In this document: positions 11,421 to 26,575 of the stretch, piece after piece
Position numbering within the stretch: position 1 is the stretch's first letter
Layout of the letters: each line of letters starts with the position of its first letter
NCBI GenBank assembly: GCA_037577475.1
Contig: CM075189.1
Span: 19,997,839 to 20,061,838, forward strand
Reading direction: 5' to 3'
DNA from: Chaunax sp. Z400
Lineage: Eukaryota; Chordata; Actinopteri; Lophiiformes; Chaunacidae
DNA: 64,000 nucleotides
Notes under the pieces: model-generated
What the model was told of the DNA's origin: nothing
Database searches by the model: none
What the model saw: the letters and a program-made list of their open reading frames with translations, nothing else
Made by a program: the position numbers and the translations under genes

Positions 11421-14400
11421 AAGGAATAAGAGGACTGCTATTATCAACTCTTTATTTCACAAAGCAGGACTGGTATTCCTGATGGAACTTATACTTGGAC
11501 TTATTTGACCAACAAGAGTTCACAGAAATTAAAGAAAATATATTTAGAAATGTTCAATCTCTAATTATTTACTTCTTTGACTCACGTTTTAAAAACAGCA
11601 TCCCATCATGGTTCAATAATTTGTCAGCAAATTCTTAAGATGCTAAAATAAATCTAAAAGCTTTTGCTAAATGCATTTTTAATTCCTGGATGCTACTTTG
11701 GAAAATTCAGACATTATTATTTTTGAGCTAATCTTGCAACAGGTAGCATAAAACATAAATATATTATTTATAATATATATTAAAATAAATATTAAAATAA
11801 ATATATTTTATTTTTTTGCACTCTGGGGCTGCATAAAGTCCATAAATGTGTCACCAGGAGCTAAAACAACCTCATCTTTGTCAAGCAAACAATGAGAAAT
11901 GCCAATTTTTTTAAAATCTAATTAAATGTCCTATTTATTGTTGTGGAGAGTTTATTTTTCAGAGTTAAACCCTTAAGATTTTACAAAAGTCTATGTGCAA
12001 ATTTTGTCCAAAATAGGATTAATTCTGATTTGTTGAGACTTGCATCAGGACAGAGAATAAATAGAAGCCAAGTACTAATCTTGTAAAGAAATGTGATTTT
12101 CTTAAGTGCTGCTCTGTGTCATCACTTTCCTTCAATTGTTCCGTTAGTATGGCTGTATATGGAGCTTTATTCATCATCAAGGATGAAGCAGGCCCATCAG
12201 TAAATTCATCACATGTCGGGATGTAACCCTGATGATTATCACTTGGTTTACTGTAAGCCCATCTGAGGCAGTGAAAGCCCTTGTATTCAGTAATGAGGTG
12301 AAGGGACTGTCACTCAAACTGCCCAAAGAACTAAAAAAAAAAAAAAAAAAAAACACACACTCAGAGGACAGATGCATTGATTTTAAGGATTGCTTTAATG
12401 GAGTGTTGTAAGTTTGTCAGGAGGCTGATGGAAAACTCAGAGTTATTCATGTTTTCATAGTGGTGGTGGGAGAATGAAGCCACAATACGTCTCCACTCAG
12501 CTGCCAACTTGTTCAGCTCATTGGAATGTAACAGTCTCTCTTATTGACCACGGCTTGTAAAACAACATGCAAAAAAAACAACAACAGAAAAAACAAACTG
12601 CTGGCCTCCTGTAGCTGTCTGTGAAGAATCCCTCAAACTTTAGCCTCTTTTTCTCTCCGGCAGGCCAAGCATGTCCTTCCTCATTATGTTCCTGTGTGAG
12701 CAAGGCCAAGGCTGCTGACACATACCCAGTGTAATCTCTTTAACCTGCCACTGTCATGAGCAGACAAGGCGTGACCACACAACACTCTGCTCCATCTCAC
12801 TTAGCCGAGGGAAGAGTTTTTCACCTCATCACCTCATTGGGTCGTAGTTGCTTATCATCTAGGGAGGCACATTACGACACATTTGGTTTAAAGTATGCTC
12901 AGAACATACAAAATTGTTCTCACACACACACACTGAGGTTAATCATTCTTACAAGGCCACTCAGTGTAATCATGTGCAGCAGCATGCAGTTCAAAATTCA
13001 TATACTCACTGACCCTTGGAGGTCCCATAATTGACACAAGCATTTTTTGCTGTGGTTATTGACTAATGAAGCTAAAAGCAAATGAAATTACATCAGAGGA
13101 GAGGACACCAGAGGAAGCATTCTTAAATGAATATACAATGATTATTAGCTCCTTCAAGTCATTTCTCAGACAAAGACACTTTACATTTACTCAGCTGATT
13201 AGCAGAAACATTCATATTTAAACATTTGGTATATGATGCGTTAAATGAAAAATAAAATACAAAATTACTGTGAATTATAATATCATATCTATTGAAAGCT
13301 AATTTCAATTCAGTTTAAATTTAGCAGAAAATTTTAATAAATATGGTCTCGCCTCTGAGCCGCAGTGAGGGCCGGATTAAGCCATCTAGTTAGCAACATG
13401 ATCACTTCTGTGTCGGCTGCCTGAACTTCTTCAGCTGAAGCTCAGTTTACACTAAAAATCTCTGGTTTGTGTAATCTTAATTTATCCAACAGAGAAATCA
13501 TTTTTGACCTCATTTGTTGGTTTTGTACAGTAGCTATCAGAATGGGCTCTGCAGATTCTGTATACTGCAACAAAAGAGGACACACGGTTTAAATTATAGG
13601 CTTTTAGATGCTTTTTTTTGCACCAGTATTAAAGTTAATACAGTCGATCAGCAGATGTGTGCTGCTTGGAAACTGCCCCCTGTGAATGGAATTATCAAGC
13701 ACCTCTATATGATCACTTTAAGTACTGTTGTTGCCTGATGGGCTAATTACAGCACTCATTATTTTCCATGTATCTTTTGAATCAATGCCATGTTCACTTT
13801 TTTTTTTCCAAAAACAATGGAAACTTTCTCAGTTTTTTGTTTGGAAGAAAGTGCTGAATCGTCACTTTTTGCTTTGCGCCATGCCCAAGCAAGCAGCCCT
13901 CTTTTGTTTTAGCCATAATTGAGATTCCACTAATCTAGCCTCTTTTAAAAAATGAAACAGGCTCTTTGTCAAGCCTTCATTATAGCTTAAGATAATATTG
14001 TGAGAATGCACAATTAATTTGCAGTGTAACTTTAATTAATTGAATACAACCCTATTTTGTAATATGATTAATACCTCAAGTCTTTATCTGGATTCTCTTC
14101 CAAAATGAAGATGTAACAGAGATACAGCACAGAGCATTAATTGGTGCTTTTAAGAACCCAAAACATGGTTAATCATAAGATGTAATTTATTGAACCTTAA
14201 ATAAAGAAACAAACAATCCTAAATTGATAAATATATTATGGGCACCATTGTGTGTAATCTCGCTGTGATTAGGGAGAAAATGACTCATCTTTGTTGCGTG
14301 CAAAGCACTTGATAAAGCAGATAGGGGTCATAAATTTAGTTCCAGTCGAGGTCTTATTAAAAGAGGCATATTTAATTAAGAGTTAGCCATCGTCCTCTAA

Positions 14401-16762
14401 ATATATTAATTACCTTGAGCATGAGGAGATGACTATGGTGATTATTATGTATTTCTTTCGAGTAAGTCTTCTGGGGAAGAGCAAATTAAGGTGGGAAGCT
14501 GACTGTGTTGACAAGATAATGGATGGGCTGTTCTGAGATGAATTTGGTCACCTTGCCTTGGGTTGCGTTCAGAGAGGTGAGACAGAGGACAACACAGGTC
14601 CTCTGTGTCTCTTCTATGTTTATTAGGACTAACATTTAGACAAGAGCGTTTAGGTAAAAAGGTTTAGTAAGTCTTGAGCTTTTATGTGAGGGATGTGCAT
14701 AAATATTCCAGTAAGGGTATGTTTAAAAAAATATACACAGTCTAGCATTCGGTGTTCAGTGTGACAGACTCATCAGATTTCCAAACCAGCTATGAAATTA
14801 CATGCTGGAGTTGACTGTGGTAGTATGAGACATACATTTTTACAATTCCTTTCAACTGGAAACCGTCCCCTACATCAGTATAATTTAACGTTAGTCTCTC
14901 TTGTTGCTGTAACCTTTGAATATGATGTACAAAAGAAATTAAAATAAGTGTGAAAGCCTAAAAATGTCAGTGAAATCATTGTTGTGCTGTCCATTTTGCT
15001 TGTACTAACTTTCGCTTTTTCTAACACAGCTACTAAATAACTACACCTTTGGTGTGGCACCTATTTGCTCACACACATACCCACAAACACACACATACAG
15101 ACCAGGGGAGTACAGAGGCGACGGCTCATTGCCCCCTTAGACTGATATGTCAATGAAACATACAAGATTTTGCCGCTGCACTGAAGCGATTTCCAGCCTT
15201 CCTCCTCTCCTGGCTGACAGCAGGACAAAGAGCCTAAGCTACTATTATCTGGTGGAAAGCCCTGGTTCTTGCTTTCATCTTCCTCCATACATACACAAAC
15301 ATAGATGTATGTGCTTGTGCAAACCCAGTAAAGTCACGGACGCAACCAGCGAGCGTATCAGACACGACTTCAGTGTTTTGGGGAGTTTGGTTACTGTTTG
15401 GTACATTTTTAAAGAGTCAAAATGGTTGTAAACTGTATAGAACCAGCATGTAAGGGAAGCAGAGCATCAGATTTTATGGGACAGTATTTTTGCAGCAGAT
15501 TAGTTTAGGCTCTGAACTCATTTATTTTTATTCTACTGTGTCTGATCAAAATGTTGGCCTACAACCAACAGGTGAAATGTATACATATATACTCTGCTAT
15601 GTGCATGAACAGAGAATGCAACCACATCTCACAGAACACAAAAATCCCTGCACCATCTCCCTGGACGCCCATCCTCCCTCTGCTCCTTTCTTTACTACTA
15701 TCCTCCTCCCACTCTGGTCAGAAAATTGAGGACACTCACCAAACTCTGACTGGCCCCAAGGCTGCTGCTGTTTCCCAATCCCTCTGTTAGTCACACCCTC
15801 AACAGCTGGCTGTCAGCAGGCCCAAGAGCAGGATCTTGGACTGGAAGATAGCAGTGACATCCACAGCTCCAGACTCCAACCATGGCCATTCAGACCGGAG
15901 CACCAGCAGCATGTGCAGCATAGAAATATAAAGAACGAGAGAGCCGGGCAGTCACTGGTGTGGTGGTGCACACTGCAGCTGAGCTCTCCCTGCTCTGGGA
16001 CCCATCTCATTCAGCCAAGATTGCTTCATACAAAAGTTGACAATGCACCAGTGAAAGCCATTGTTGATATTCAACATTTTTTAAATAGCTGAGCAGAATA
16101 GACAACATGGCAGGCTGCAAAACTTGGCAAGGAAAACTGACCTGGAGCTGCCCGTTTGACAGAGTTGCCACGCTGTGTGAGACGAGAGCGAGCTATTGTG
16201 TTAAAAAAAAAAAAAAAAAGAGAGAGAGCTTGTGTGAAAGAGCTCCAAAAACAAAATGTCTCCTATCCCAGGAGAGCAAAAGCACAATGCTTTCTGTGCA
16301 GCGGAAAGAGGACAATCATCTCACACAGTCACAAGCATATACACATTACAAGAACGAGCAGAACAATGAAGTAAATGTAATCAGATCTGTTTAAAAGAAG
16401 ATATTATATTTCTGACTCTACAACTGAAAGATAAGATCAGTTAAAGATGAACCAGAGGACGTGTGTGTCAAAGTCAGTGTTTACTCTAAGGGTCAAACAG
16501 TACAACCAATGAAAAAGTGAAAACTAAATTACTCTCCCTGCACTGGCTACCGTTTGGAAGAATGTCTCCCATCTTGTTCTCCAGTGTTGCACAGATGAGG
16601 ATGATGCTGCCAAACGCTGCTAACGGTGTTCTGTTTCCGTCATTGTCGAGCTGACAAGTGTTCAGATTGATAGAGATATTTAAGAAGGCTTAAGCTTCCA
16701 TGTGTCAGAGCATCACAGTGCCGCTCGTGTCTCGAAACCTATCAAAGCATCTAATGTATGTG

Positions 16763-16873
<111 letters not shown>

Positions 16874-17504
16874 ATGCATGTGTGCCTTCTGGCCCTGAGG
16901 CTGGTCCCAGTGTTCTGTTTCCTGTATCCTTGTGTCTCCTAGGGTGGAAGGGAGGGCCTGAGTGATTAATGCGGGTTTTAAACCCCCCCCTGAAGGAATC
17001 AGCTGCAATACCTGGGACCCTTCCCATCTAACACAACATAAATCCATCCACTCCCCTAGTAAGTTAGTTCAATACTGTGCCCTTTATAAGTATTGTGAAT
17101 TATCTACCTCACGTTCTGATATACAAGCGCTTTATTTACTTGCCAGCTGATTAATCTACAGTTAATAAACCCAGCATTACTGCAAATAATGCAACAAATG
17201 GCCATGAAACATGGGGATCGTCTTCATGTTGCTTTTTTTTTTTTTTTGCATGATCAACAGTTAAAACACTCAAAAGGGTTGAAGTTTAAAATAACATGCA
17301 GCAGAACAAAGCTGCAAATGCTCTCTCCTAAAATGCTAAAGCTGCTTTAATTCACAAAACACAAATTATGCATTGATTATTTAAACTGTTGATTAGTTTT
17401 ATAGTCAACTGATTCATCAATTCAACCTATTTTTGTTGACATTGGTTTTTGGTGACTCAACGTTCCCACATACCCCGCTTCTTAATTTTATGTAAAAGTA
17501 ATAC

Positions 17505-17756
17505 AAACAATTGCAAGAGCACAAACTCCGCCAAGGCAGCCCCTTTCCTACAACGGTAAAGAATCCTCTAAAAAGATCCTGGATCCAGATGATGATCCAG
17601 ATCACCACCAAAATCTAATCGATTGTTCTTTGGGTCATATCCTACAGCTCCAAGAAAAATTAATCAAAATCCGTTCATAACTTTTTCAGTAATCCCGCTA
17701 AAAGGCAGACAAGCAAACACTCACAGGCAAAAACATTACCTCCTCGGCAGAGGTAA
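17505..17756 (+). repeat. Dispersed repeat, copy A (unclassified)
   Basis: This stretch matches 49,690–50,395 in the same orientation. Shared words include GATGATCCAGATCACCACC, the CCAAGGCAGC left part, 'CGTTCATAAC' and the right end 'AAAACATTACCTCCT'. Two diverged copies in one window show an interspersed repeat. It has no coding capacity that I can see. It resembles a short repeat common in fish genomes, but I cannot assign a family without a repeat library. Confidence 0.7.
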
Positions 17757-20700
17757 AAAAAAAAAACAATTCTCAAGTATTTATTTGCTTTCTGACCTAA
17801 TTAATGCCAAATATGAAGAAAAGCAGTGGAGTGATAATTCTTTCTGCCACCAACTTAACAAAATATGAATATGACCATAAATAATTGCTGTGACATCAAA
17901 TAGGAGAATATTTCAGGTTTTTTTATGTCATATGGGTCATGCATTAACAAAAAGTCTTTCACAGACTCACTGTGTCAAAAAGCATTTACAAACTTATTTG
18001 GGATTTGGGAGTGTTTTTACAAAAAAATTGTCTACAAAAGCATCATGTATAGAGCAGCTGAAGATCCTTTGCATGTTTTACAGCTGGAGTCTCTGTCTGG
18101 CATGGCTGCAAAATCAGGTTTAAAAGCCATCCTCATAAGTTGGGAGAGTATAAACCTGATAGAACATGTGTTTTGAGCTGTGAAAGACGGCTCAGGGGCC
18201 CCAGGACCTCAAACAGAACATAAGGCTTCAACTTTTCAGCTCTCATACCTAAGCAGTGTCACACACTAATGTCAAGTGCAGTTTCATCACGTGTGCGTAT
18301 GAAGGCGGTAACAGCACAGTAACAGGACCAGTCTGGCCTTGACATGCAGGTTTGGAGTTAGAGATGTACAATATAATTACATTGATCAGTGAGAAATTAC
18401 AGCTCTGAGAAAGTAGGCAGGGCACATATCGTCTTATTGCTATGTCAGTACTTGGCTTCAAGACAGAGGGGGAGGAGGTGGACCTGTGGCGTCTTTACTA
18501 GAAATCCACGTCAATGCCACCCATCACACACTATTAGCTGCCATCAAAGCTCTAATTTTACTCTAGCATTACACCCCTTTCCCTGCATCCCCCTCCCTCC
18601 CCTGCTGGTCTGGATGGTGCAGCCTGGTGGGAAAACGACATTCAATCCGCTGTCCATCCCATTCAGGCCAAATTGGCAAATAACAGCTCTCCGCCTCTCA
18701 GATTTCAGGAAGTGAAAGGTACCACCGCCACCATCCGCCTGAGCCTCCTAAGGGTGGGAAAAGGAGGGGTGAGGACGAGGATAGAATGAGGACCAGTTAG
18801 TCCGAGGAGTGAACCGAAGTGGGTTAACAGCACCCCTTGTCCTCCTCGGTGGTGACGGTGTTGGCCAGAGAACACAGAGAAAAGAGAGAGGGACGCCTGT
18901 TCAGCAGATCAAATGAACTTCTCTGAGACCAATGGAAAAGTTGACCTCCATTCTAAAAACTTTACCAACTAAAGCCAGCCGTCGCACGTGAGTGAGAGCT
19001 GTTGGCCTCATGAAGGTCAGCAGTAGCCCGAGGGCAGCACACAGACTTCAATCTGATAGAAGCATAGAGGGAACATAGGCCTTAACTGTGCTTTAATACC
19101 AGCTTCTATGCAAATCAAATGTGTTGTATCTAAACCACTTGAGATCGATCATCTTATTTCGAAGGGGATTTATGCTCTTAAAAATAAAATAACTGCAGAA
19201 AATTTAAAAGACAAGCTGTGGCATCTTTGCTCTGATGAGCTGCATATTAGAAGAAAAGGAAATGAAAAAGAAAAAAATAGTAAATATATATTCTGTAGAT
19301 TAAGAAATATATAGGAATATCTGTGTGGAAGCAGCCCTCTGCTCGGCAGACATGCACAAACAACACAGTCTTTCATCAGCATTTTTCTAGTACAGGGAAT
19401 AGACACAGAACATATTGTGTTAGACACGAACTAGCCGAAAGACTGAGTGGTACTCTTACTGCTAATTGAGTGCTAATGGAGGTTCCCCTGCAGAGAATAC
19501 TAATTAATGTTCCATTCTTCTGTGGACTGAGCGTGTACTCCACCATGGCCTAATGAGGGGAAGCAGGTACGTCTTCTCCCAGGCTGGGTTAATAAGCGCA
19601 ACACAGTGGGGTCTGAGTAGAGAGGGCCATACCAGGGGGCTGCTTCCTGTTCCCTAATCTTAACAGACCCCCCTCAGAATGCTCACAATGAGCCACGGAG
19701 GTAATGAAAGGATTTGTCCCATAAACTCAGATAATAGGCTATAGCTTATGTGCCTGTGCGGATAGCACCTTGAATGTTTTGGTGACTGGACTAATGAAAC
19801 ATCAACACGGAAAAAAATCTGAATTTAAAAGATGCATGACAACAAAGTAACCAGTCCTCTTATGGAAAGTGATATTTTTCTTCAATCAGAAAAAATATTT
19901 GTAAACATTTGGGTGGAAGGAGTTTCTCAGAATGTAATGTCCCTTTTAAAAACCTTTCTGACAATGAGCATTATTTGATATTGGGTCAATTTTACCTGCT
20001 CCAGAATGACGAACTAGAAATTGCTGATGTCTCTAAGAAAATAACTTCCATTCTGTATAGTTTCCAGCTACCTACCATTGCGCGCAACAGAAAAATAAAT
20101 ACATACATCGCCTGTTTGGACACAGAAAGCCTGGGAATCAGATTCAAAGTGCTTAAGAATGAATGGATGTGTGAGTATGTGGCTGCTTGCGTGAGCGTAA
20201 ACATAGATTGAGGATGGTATTGGAATTACCTGAGTGAGATAATGGTGGTGCATTAGATTAACTTTCAGTCCTTAAATGCAACACATTTAGGCAATCTTGT
20301 TCCCCAAAAACATGTCAATGTCTGAAAGGCCTCCCTCTCGCTATCTGGAGTCTCCGGTCCCCCACGCTGATGCAGCTGGCAAGGCGCTACTGTCGACTGT
20401 CAAAACGCAGCGCCAGATCTAGTTATAAAATAATTGAATTTTCATATCAGAGGGGACCAGAGTCCCAGCAGACAATAGGAGTGCTGAGTCCTCTCTGATA
20501 TTGGCTCAGGCCCTTTGCCATGCGCATGAAATCAGTATGTTAATGTTCCAGGGTTTTCTTTTTTTAAGGGCACTTGTGCTCTCGCAATGTACTACCGATG
20601 CGCTTTCAAAAAAAAAAAAAATTGCAACTATTGATAAGTAGGCAGCCAGCAACACCCTCGACCCCTCCTCCCACCCAACATGCCCACCCTCGCCTCCCCC

Positions 20701-21833
20701 CCAACCCACTGATGCTCTAGACATTCTCGCACCCCCATCCTCCCCCATTATTAAAATTGTAATTTATTTTTTCTAAATCAGAGTGACAGCTTGCTTTCTT
20801 TTCTCCACAGCAAGCAGTGAATCACCAAGCTTTAATTACTTTCGTAACTTCACTGACCCTGTGAGCGTGCTGCTCTGCCAGGGAAAATGGGACCTCCAAC
20901 AAAGGCCCTCCACAGTCACAGCCCCCTTCGGTTCATTCAGAATGCGAAAATTTATCAAACTACGGATTTTCTATGATTTTGTTAACATTTCACCTCCTAT
21001 CTTTTTCACACTCCCCTTGCAATAGTCTGCACTCCCAATCTCCCCAGCTCCTGAGGAAAACTCACTAACTAAACAACCTTTTTTCCAACTCTTCCTCTTT
21101 CCTTCTGTGTGTGTGCTTGTGTTGACTCAACAAGGTCTCATTAGGTCAAAACAGCCAGAGGTCACACTATTATCAGTAACCCCCTCATATCCAGGCCGTG
21201 GCCCCGGCATCAGGGAGACACACAGCACCGGGTCCTGAGGCCACAAAGCACAGATCAACAGGGATGAACACTATTTGATCACTCCGCAGATCTCTGGCCG
21301 GGACACATCAGGGTCAAGCTTTATCCAGCAAAGCCACCACACAGCTATGGGCTGCATTTTCTGACCGCAGGTCCTCACTGTAAAAGATTCACTTCAGTGT
21401 TTAAAAGCATCTCTGCCACATGGATCAGGTTTAAGATGCTGCCCTCTTCTGTTTTGTTGCTGCAAAGTTCAGGTATATATGCTCCTTGTTCACCAACAGA
21501 TCCCTATTTGCTTCATTCCCCTGCGCCTGATTTATTAAAGTAGTTAATATGTTGTAATCCCTGCTATCCTCTCACCTTCTCACTGGCATACATCTGTTTT
21601 GGGCTGTGCCACTGTGTGAACCAGGGGTGTGCAGGCACGGTTGGTCTTTTGCTGACTGCCTGATAATTGAATGAGTGATTATCCCTCCCATTAATAGACA
21701 ATGATACAGAAAGCACTGCCATATGTAGGGAATATTAATGAGAGGCTGCAGCGGCCTAGATAAGAGAAGCACCATGCAGTTGCTGTAACAGGGGTTAAAA
21801 CAATTTGCCCCCCACCACCCTATTCCTCACACA

Positions 21834-21835
<2 letters not shown>

Positions 21836-21870
<35 letters not shown>

Positions 21871-21878
21871 ACACACAC
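21836..21878. repeat. (CA)n microsatellite
   Basis: A CA dinucleotide run of about 43 bp with a single CATA interruption. Confidence 0.9.
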
Positions 21879-24800
21879 CGGCTCCCATGCTTTTCACTAT
21901 GCTAATCCTCTACCCTCTCACCAACTAAGCAGACTGCCACCAACCAACGACCCCCCCCCCATGGCCTGGACTTGTGCTTGGCGCTGACCTCACTGCTGCC
22001 AAGGCCAACCCGCCATTGTGTGAGAGTGCAAGCAGGGTCATTTGACAACAAAATGACATGCTAATAATGGGAAGAAGTGGGTGTTTTGTATTTATGTTGT
22101 GAGATATTGTGCAACAAAAGAGCAGGAAAATGCAGCAATTCCCATTCAGACAAAAAAAATAATTACATGTTTGCAATTTTCTAGATTCATTCCACCGTTT
22201 CACCACTGAAGCTGTCTTCATCTTGTCACAAATACTGTGTTGTCTTCCTGATATCCAGGTAAAGTAAAGAAGCAGCATCAACTGATGCCTGAATGCAACA
22301 AAGGCCCTAACCCTCACCCCATCACCAATGTCAATAAAGGTTGCAGGGAGTCAGGTCAAGGAAAAAGTTGGGGCTCACTTCTATATGAATCAGCATGCCA
22401 ATCAATATCTAACATCTATTAGCATTGGCAAGCAATATTTCCCCTTTTACCTTGCAATAATTGTGCTTAATGCAATGAAGTACCTTATCATAGGTCTGAC
22501 GGCAAAAGAAAGGCCAGTTACCATGGCGACTGTGAAAGCCATTGGTTTCCTTTTCAGCCGAATAATGAACTTCTCTCCTCTGTGTGTCACTCATCCACTC
22601 CACTCTCAGCCTCTTCGATTTAAATTGAAGTCCACACGTCCTTGAAATCCCTCGTCCCTACCTTATAATTTGCCTAACAAGAGACAAACAGAGGGGGAAA
22701 AAATATTCAAGGCTCAACAAATTTAGGTCGAGGACGTGTATCTCACAATCATCAAACACAGTGTGTTTATTTTTTATTTACTGACATGAATATTTCGTTT
22801 TAATTGAAAGTGAATAATTGCATTTTAAATGTATTTTCTGATGATGGAATGGTTTCAGATGATACTTTCCTTGACTCATAAATGTTTGTGAGATGATAAT
22901 AAATACATGTAGAAAACATGTATTCACTGGAATAAACAAATTCAAGACAGAGATGACGGTCCAAAATAAATTCTATTATAATCAGTTGCTTTTTTATGCA
23001 TTTTCGTATTTTAAATGTCAGAACGTCTCATCCCTGAACTCCAAAACGGTAAATATGTTCCAATAGTGAACTGCACGACATTTAGACTTAAAGCTGATGG
23101 AAAGATTGTCCAAAGTACTGCGAAGTCAGTTCTAAAACAGGGCTACTTTGTCACATTTAATAACGACGGATGCATGGAGCTGAATAGATTTCCCAGAGTA
23201 GTCCGACTCCACAGCCATGCTATTTTTCTATATTTCTATGAGAATAAAAGGAGGAAAAAAACACTCGTTTTTCTCCTCTACATGTCGTGAATCTGATCAT
23301 TGATTGCACTCCCTATCCACAGTGTCCTTGAGCACAAACATCCTCACTGCCCGTCGACATCAAGTGGGTTTTTTTCTTTTTTTCCTTTCCATATTTTCCT
23401 TGCTCGAATCGAGAGTCGAAGGACAGAGGGTCTTGTACACGGTGGAGTCTGTAAAGCCCACTGAGGCATTGTGGTTCGTGATTTTGGGCTATATATGACC
23501 TGACTTTTATTCCTTGGATGTCTGCATGTTTGTCCAGGTGAAACAGATACGCAAAAAAAAAAAAAAAAAAAGATCCAAATAAACCAGAGGGCAAACAGAT
23601 GTGGGTTTATACGCCTGATTTATCTGCGTGTCTTCATTTCATTTTTTTCCTTTTCTCTTTTTTACTGAAACGACAGCAAATGTATAAAAAAAAATTTTTA
23701 GAGAATATAGGCCTACAGCGTGGTATGAGTTTTGCATTCCTTTGGATTTTTTAAAAATTATTTATAAAAATAGACAAAAAAAATACTCAAAATTGAATTT
23801 TTTTTAAAAAGTTTTTTTTTATTTAACACCTGAATAATCTAACAGTATTTTTTGTTCTGTGTTCCAAGTTGATGGCTGGGACATTATCTATGAATTCTTA
23901 CTGCGTAGATGTCACAATAAAAGTGACGAACGCTGGCCTATATTTACTAATTATGATTAAATATAAAATTTAATTGAATTTAACGCACCTCAGTTAACAC
24001 AGTGTCACGTCCCGTTTTCTTCAACTATAGGCCTACCCATCGAATCAGTCAATGATCAATGAAAGCAATATAAATCAATTTCTCAACAAGTCAAACACGC
24101 GTGGTGCATAATGGCGTGGGCCCTTATAAACCATGACTTCTTCCCAGAAACATTAAACCTCCTAAAAGGTAAACATCCTCTTACAAACAGTAAATTAGTT
24201 ACCGGTTATAGCAAAACATTTGAACAAAAGCGTAAAGTTACTGTATTAATTTGCTTTATAATTCAGTGCAGAAAAAGACAAAACGTTACCCAGTTGTTGC
24301 ATCTTAAATTATCAACTCGTTAACGCCCACGTGAATTAAAGAAAAAATTCCATCAATTATCAGACGTGTCTCTTAAAGTGCAATTGTACACAAACGGAGT
24401 CAGGTGGGAAAATGTACCCCAACATCACCTTCATGGAAAACCTCCTTAGCTTGATGTTTACTCATCTTCTGTTTATTGAGGAGTTTATTCACCTGTGAGA
24501 TTTTTCTCAACTGAAAAAAGTGGGTCCTCAATCAGAGTGACACAAAACATGACTAAATCATCCAAAGATGTCATTAAGCTCAATTCTAATCCATACTTCA
24601 TTTTTCATCAAGGATCAATTCAAGACAAACGTCAACATACGACAGGCAGAGAGAGAAAGTCATCAATACACGGTGAAAAGGTGTGATTTACCCGTAATGA
24701 TCAATATATAGCCTCTTCAGCACGTGGAGCGGGTCACGTGAACGTCATTGCAATTTTAAGATTTCTCTGCTTTTGTGTTCTTTCTATCTTTGGCCTACAT

Positions 24801-26405
24801 TTGCTGAGACACGTGATTTGACCAGCACCACATTAAAACAGATGTCATAACGGGTTTGCTCTCACTTGAACGAGTTGAAAATTGTTTCTGATTCTACGTA
24901 GAGACACACACGTGAAACACATTGCAATCACATAAGAACATATTGTTTCTTTAGTTGGATGTCCTGATCATCCTCAGGAGCGCATGTTGGCTACCTCAGG
25001 CCTCCTTCTGCGTCTGTCAGGGCGGCATTCTGCAATGACACCGGACAGACAACACGAACATGACATTTCTCTCAGATATTTTTCTCATTTTTACAAATAA
25101 AGTCAGCCGATTTATTTACTGAGGACAACCATCTGGGTAGTTACGCTCGCTGACCTGCTGCGTCAACACCCTGATAAAATCACACCACAGGGAGGCGCTC
25201 GTGAGCTTACATCACAGGACTAAATAAACTACATTACAAAAAGGAAATGTGCTTTAAAAGTGCACAACGCACACACGTTGAAACGTTCCCTCTTAATATG
25301 TAAATCATGTGTCAGATTAGAAAACGTCCATCAGGTTCATCCAAATTTTCCATGCAAACAGTTCAGGAAGATGAAGTACAAGATGAAGATGCTGCCAAAA
25401 CAAAGGTAAAAATGAAAAACATCTCAGAATGAAGAACAGGGCTGATGATCCACGATCCATTGTTTATATACGCGGAAAAAAATAAAGAAATGTTGAATTT
25501 CGTGTTTCCCAAAAAAAAAAATCATACATCACTTTTCATCACCGCTTCAATGAGAAGTTCCAGCTTAAAGATATCACAGGTGATTTCACACTGATCAGAC
25601 AGCAAAGAGTTCATCAAAAGAGAAATGCTGCAAACACTAGTAACTCCTGCAGCAACACATAGTGATAAATATGTCTGTAATCACAGAAACCTCTATATTG
25701 ATAGAGCTCATGCACACAGCGCTGTATGAATATAGTAAACAGTATACATTGACATTATAGTGGAGGAAAAAATGCTCTGTAGCATTTAGCAAAACTTTGC
25801 ACTCAGCATTGATTACTGATAGAAAAAGGCTTTTAAATTCCATGTGCCAATCACAAATGTAAAAGGTCAAAAGGGAAAGTCTTGTATCCCGTTTAACGAG
25901 GCGTGGGTGGTTTGAAAACACATGTCTTGTCCTGATTCAGCCTCTCCCGTTTTTTTCCACAGCGAAAGACTGCTGTGAAAGTTGAAGGACAAAAACAGCT
26001 GGGATCAGGAGCTTCAGTTGCTGTTTCCTAGTGACATGCAGACATTGTTGATAAAACAGGAAGCGTTGCCTCATACTTATCTAATTTCTGACACAATACC
26101 AGACTATATGCCATCTTCGGTCAGATATGAGCTTCAATATTTAGATCATCTCTTCATTCAACATGACAGAAAATCACTGACTGACTCTATGATTTCCTTA
26201 AATGCTCTTGTGACCACCATTAAAGTGTTACATTCTCTGTTCCAATCAGATGAAAGTACAACTTTTCTTTTCCCCACAAAGACGAACAGCACACAGCAAC
26301 ATACTGTAAATACTGCCTATTATAAAATGAGACGTGAACACAGTCAACTCAAAACAAATGAGAGGAACTGAAGAGGTTTGATGAAGTGAAGGCATAATTT
26401 TGCAG

Positions 26406-26425
26406 TGATGATGATGATGATGATG
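26406..26425. repeat. Short (GAT)n trinucleotide run
   Basis: About six to seven GAT/ATG units, lying just downstream of p2ry4 within its likely 3' UTR. Confidence 0.8.
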
Positions 26426-26575
26426 GACTGATTCTCCTTCAAACCTTCTGAAGTGCAAAAAAAGGAAAAATAAAACAGGTCCTTCTGCATTTGGCATTAG
26501 AAATGTGAGTTTAGTCTGAGGCAGAAACACTTAAAGGATGTCCAATACTTTAAATTTCCACCTCAGATTTCACTA

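Noticed and set aside
14285..14310. SOX–OCT composite element (CTTTGTTGCGTGCAAAG)
   Set aside because: The spacing and the POU half-site deviate from the known composite, so it is not stronger than chance in AT-rich DNA.
21836..21878. Possible CRISPR-like array in CA-repeat regions
   Set aside because: Dinucleotide runs without unique spacers, in a vertebrate nuclear context.
25982..26371. 129-codon plus-strand frame beside p2ry4
   Set aside because: No recognisable family, no splice or promoter support, and it lies antisense to the likely 3' UTR of p2ry4.
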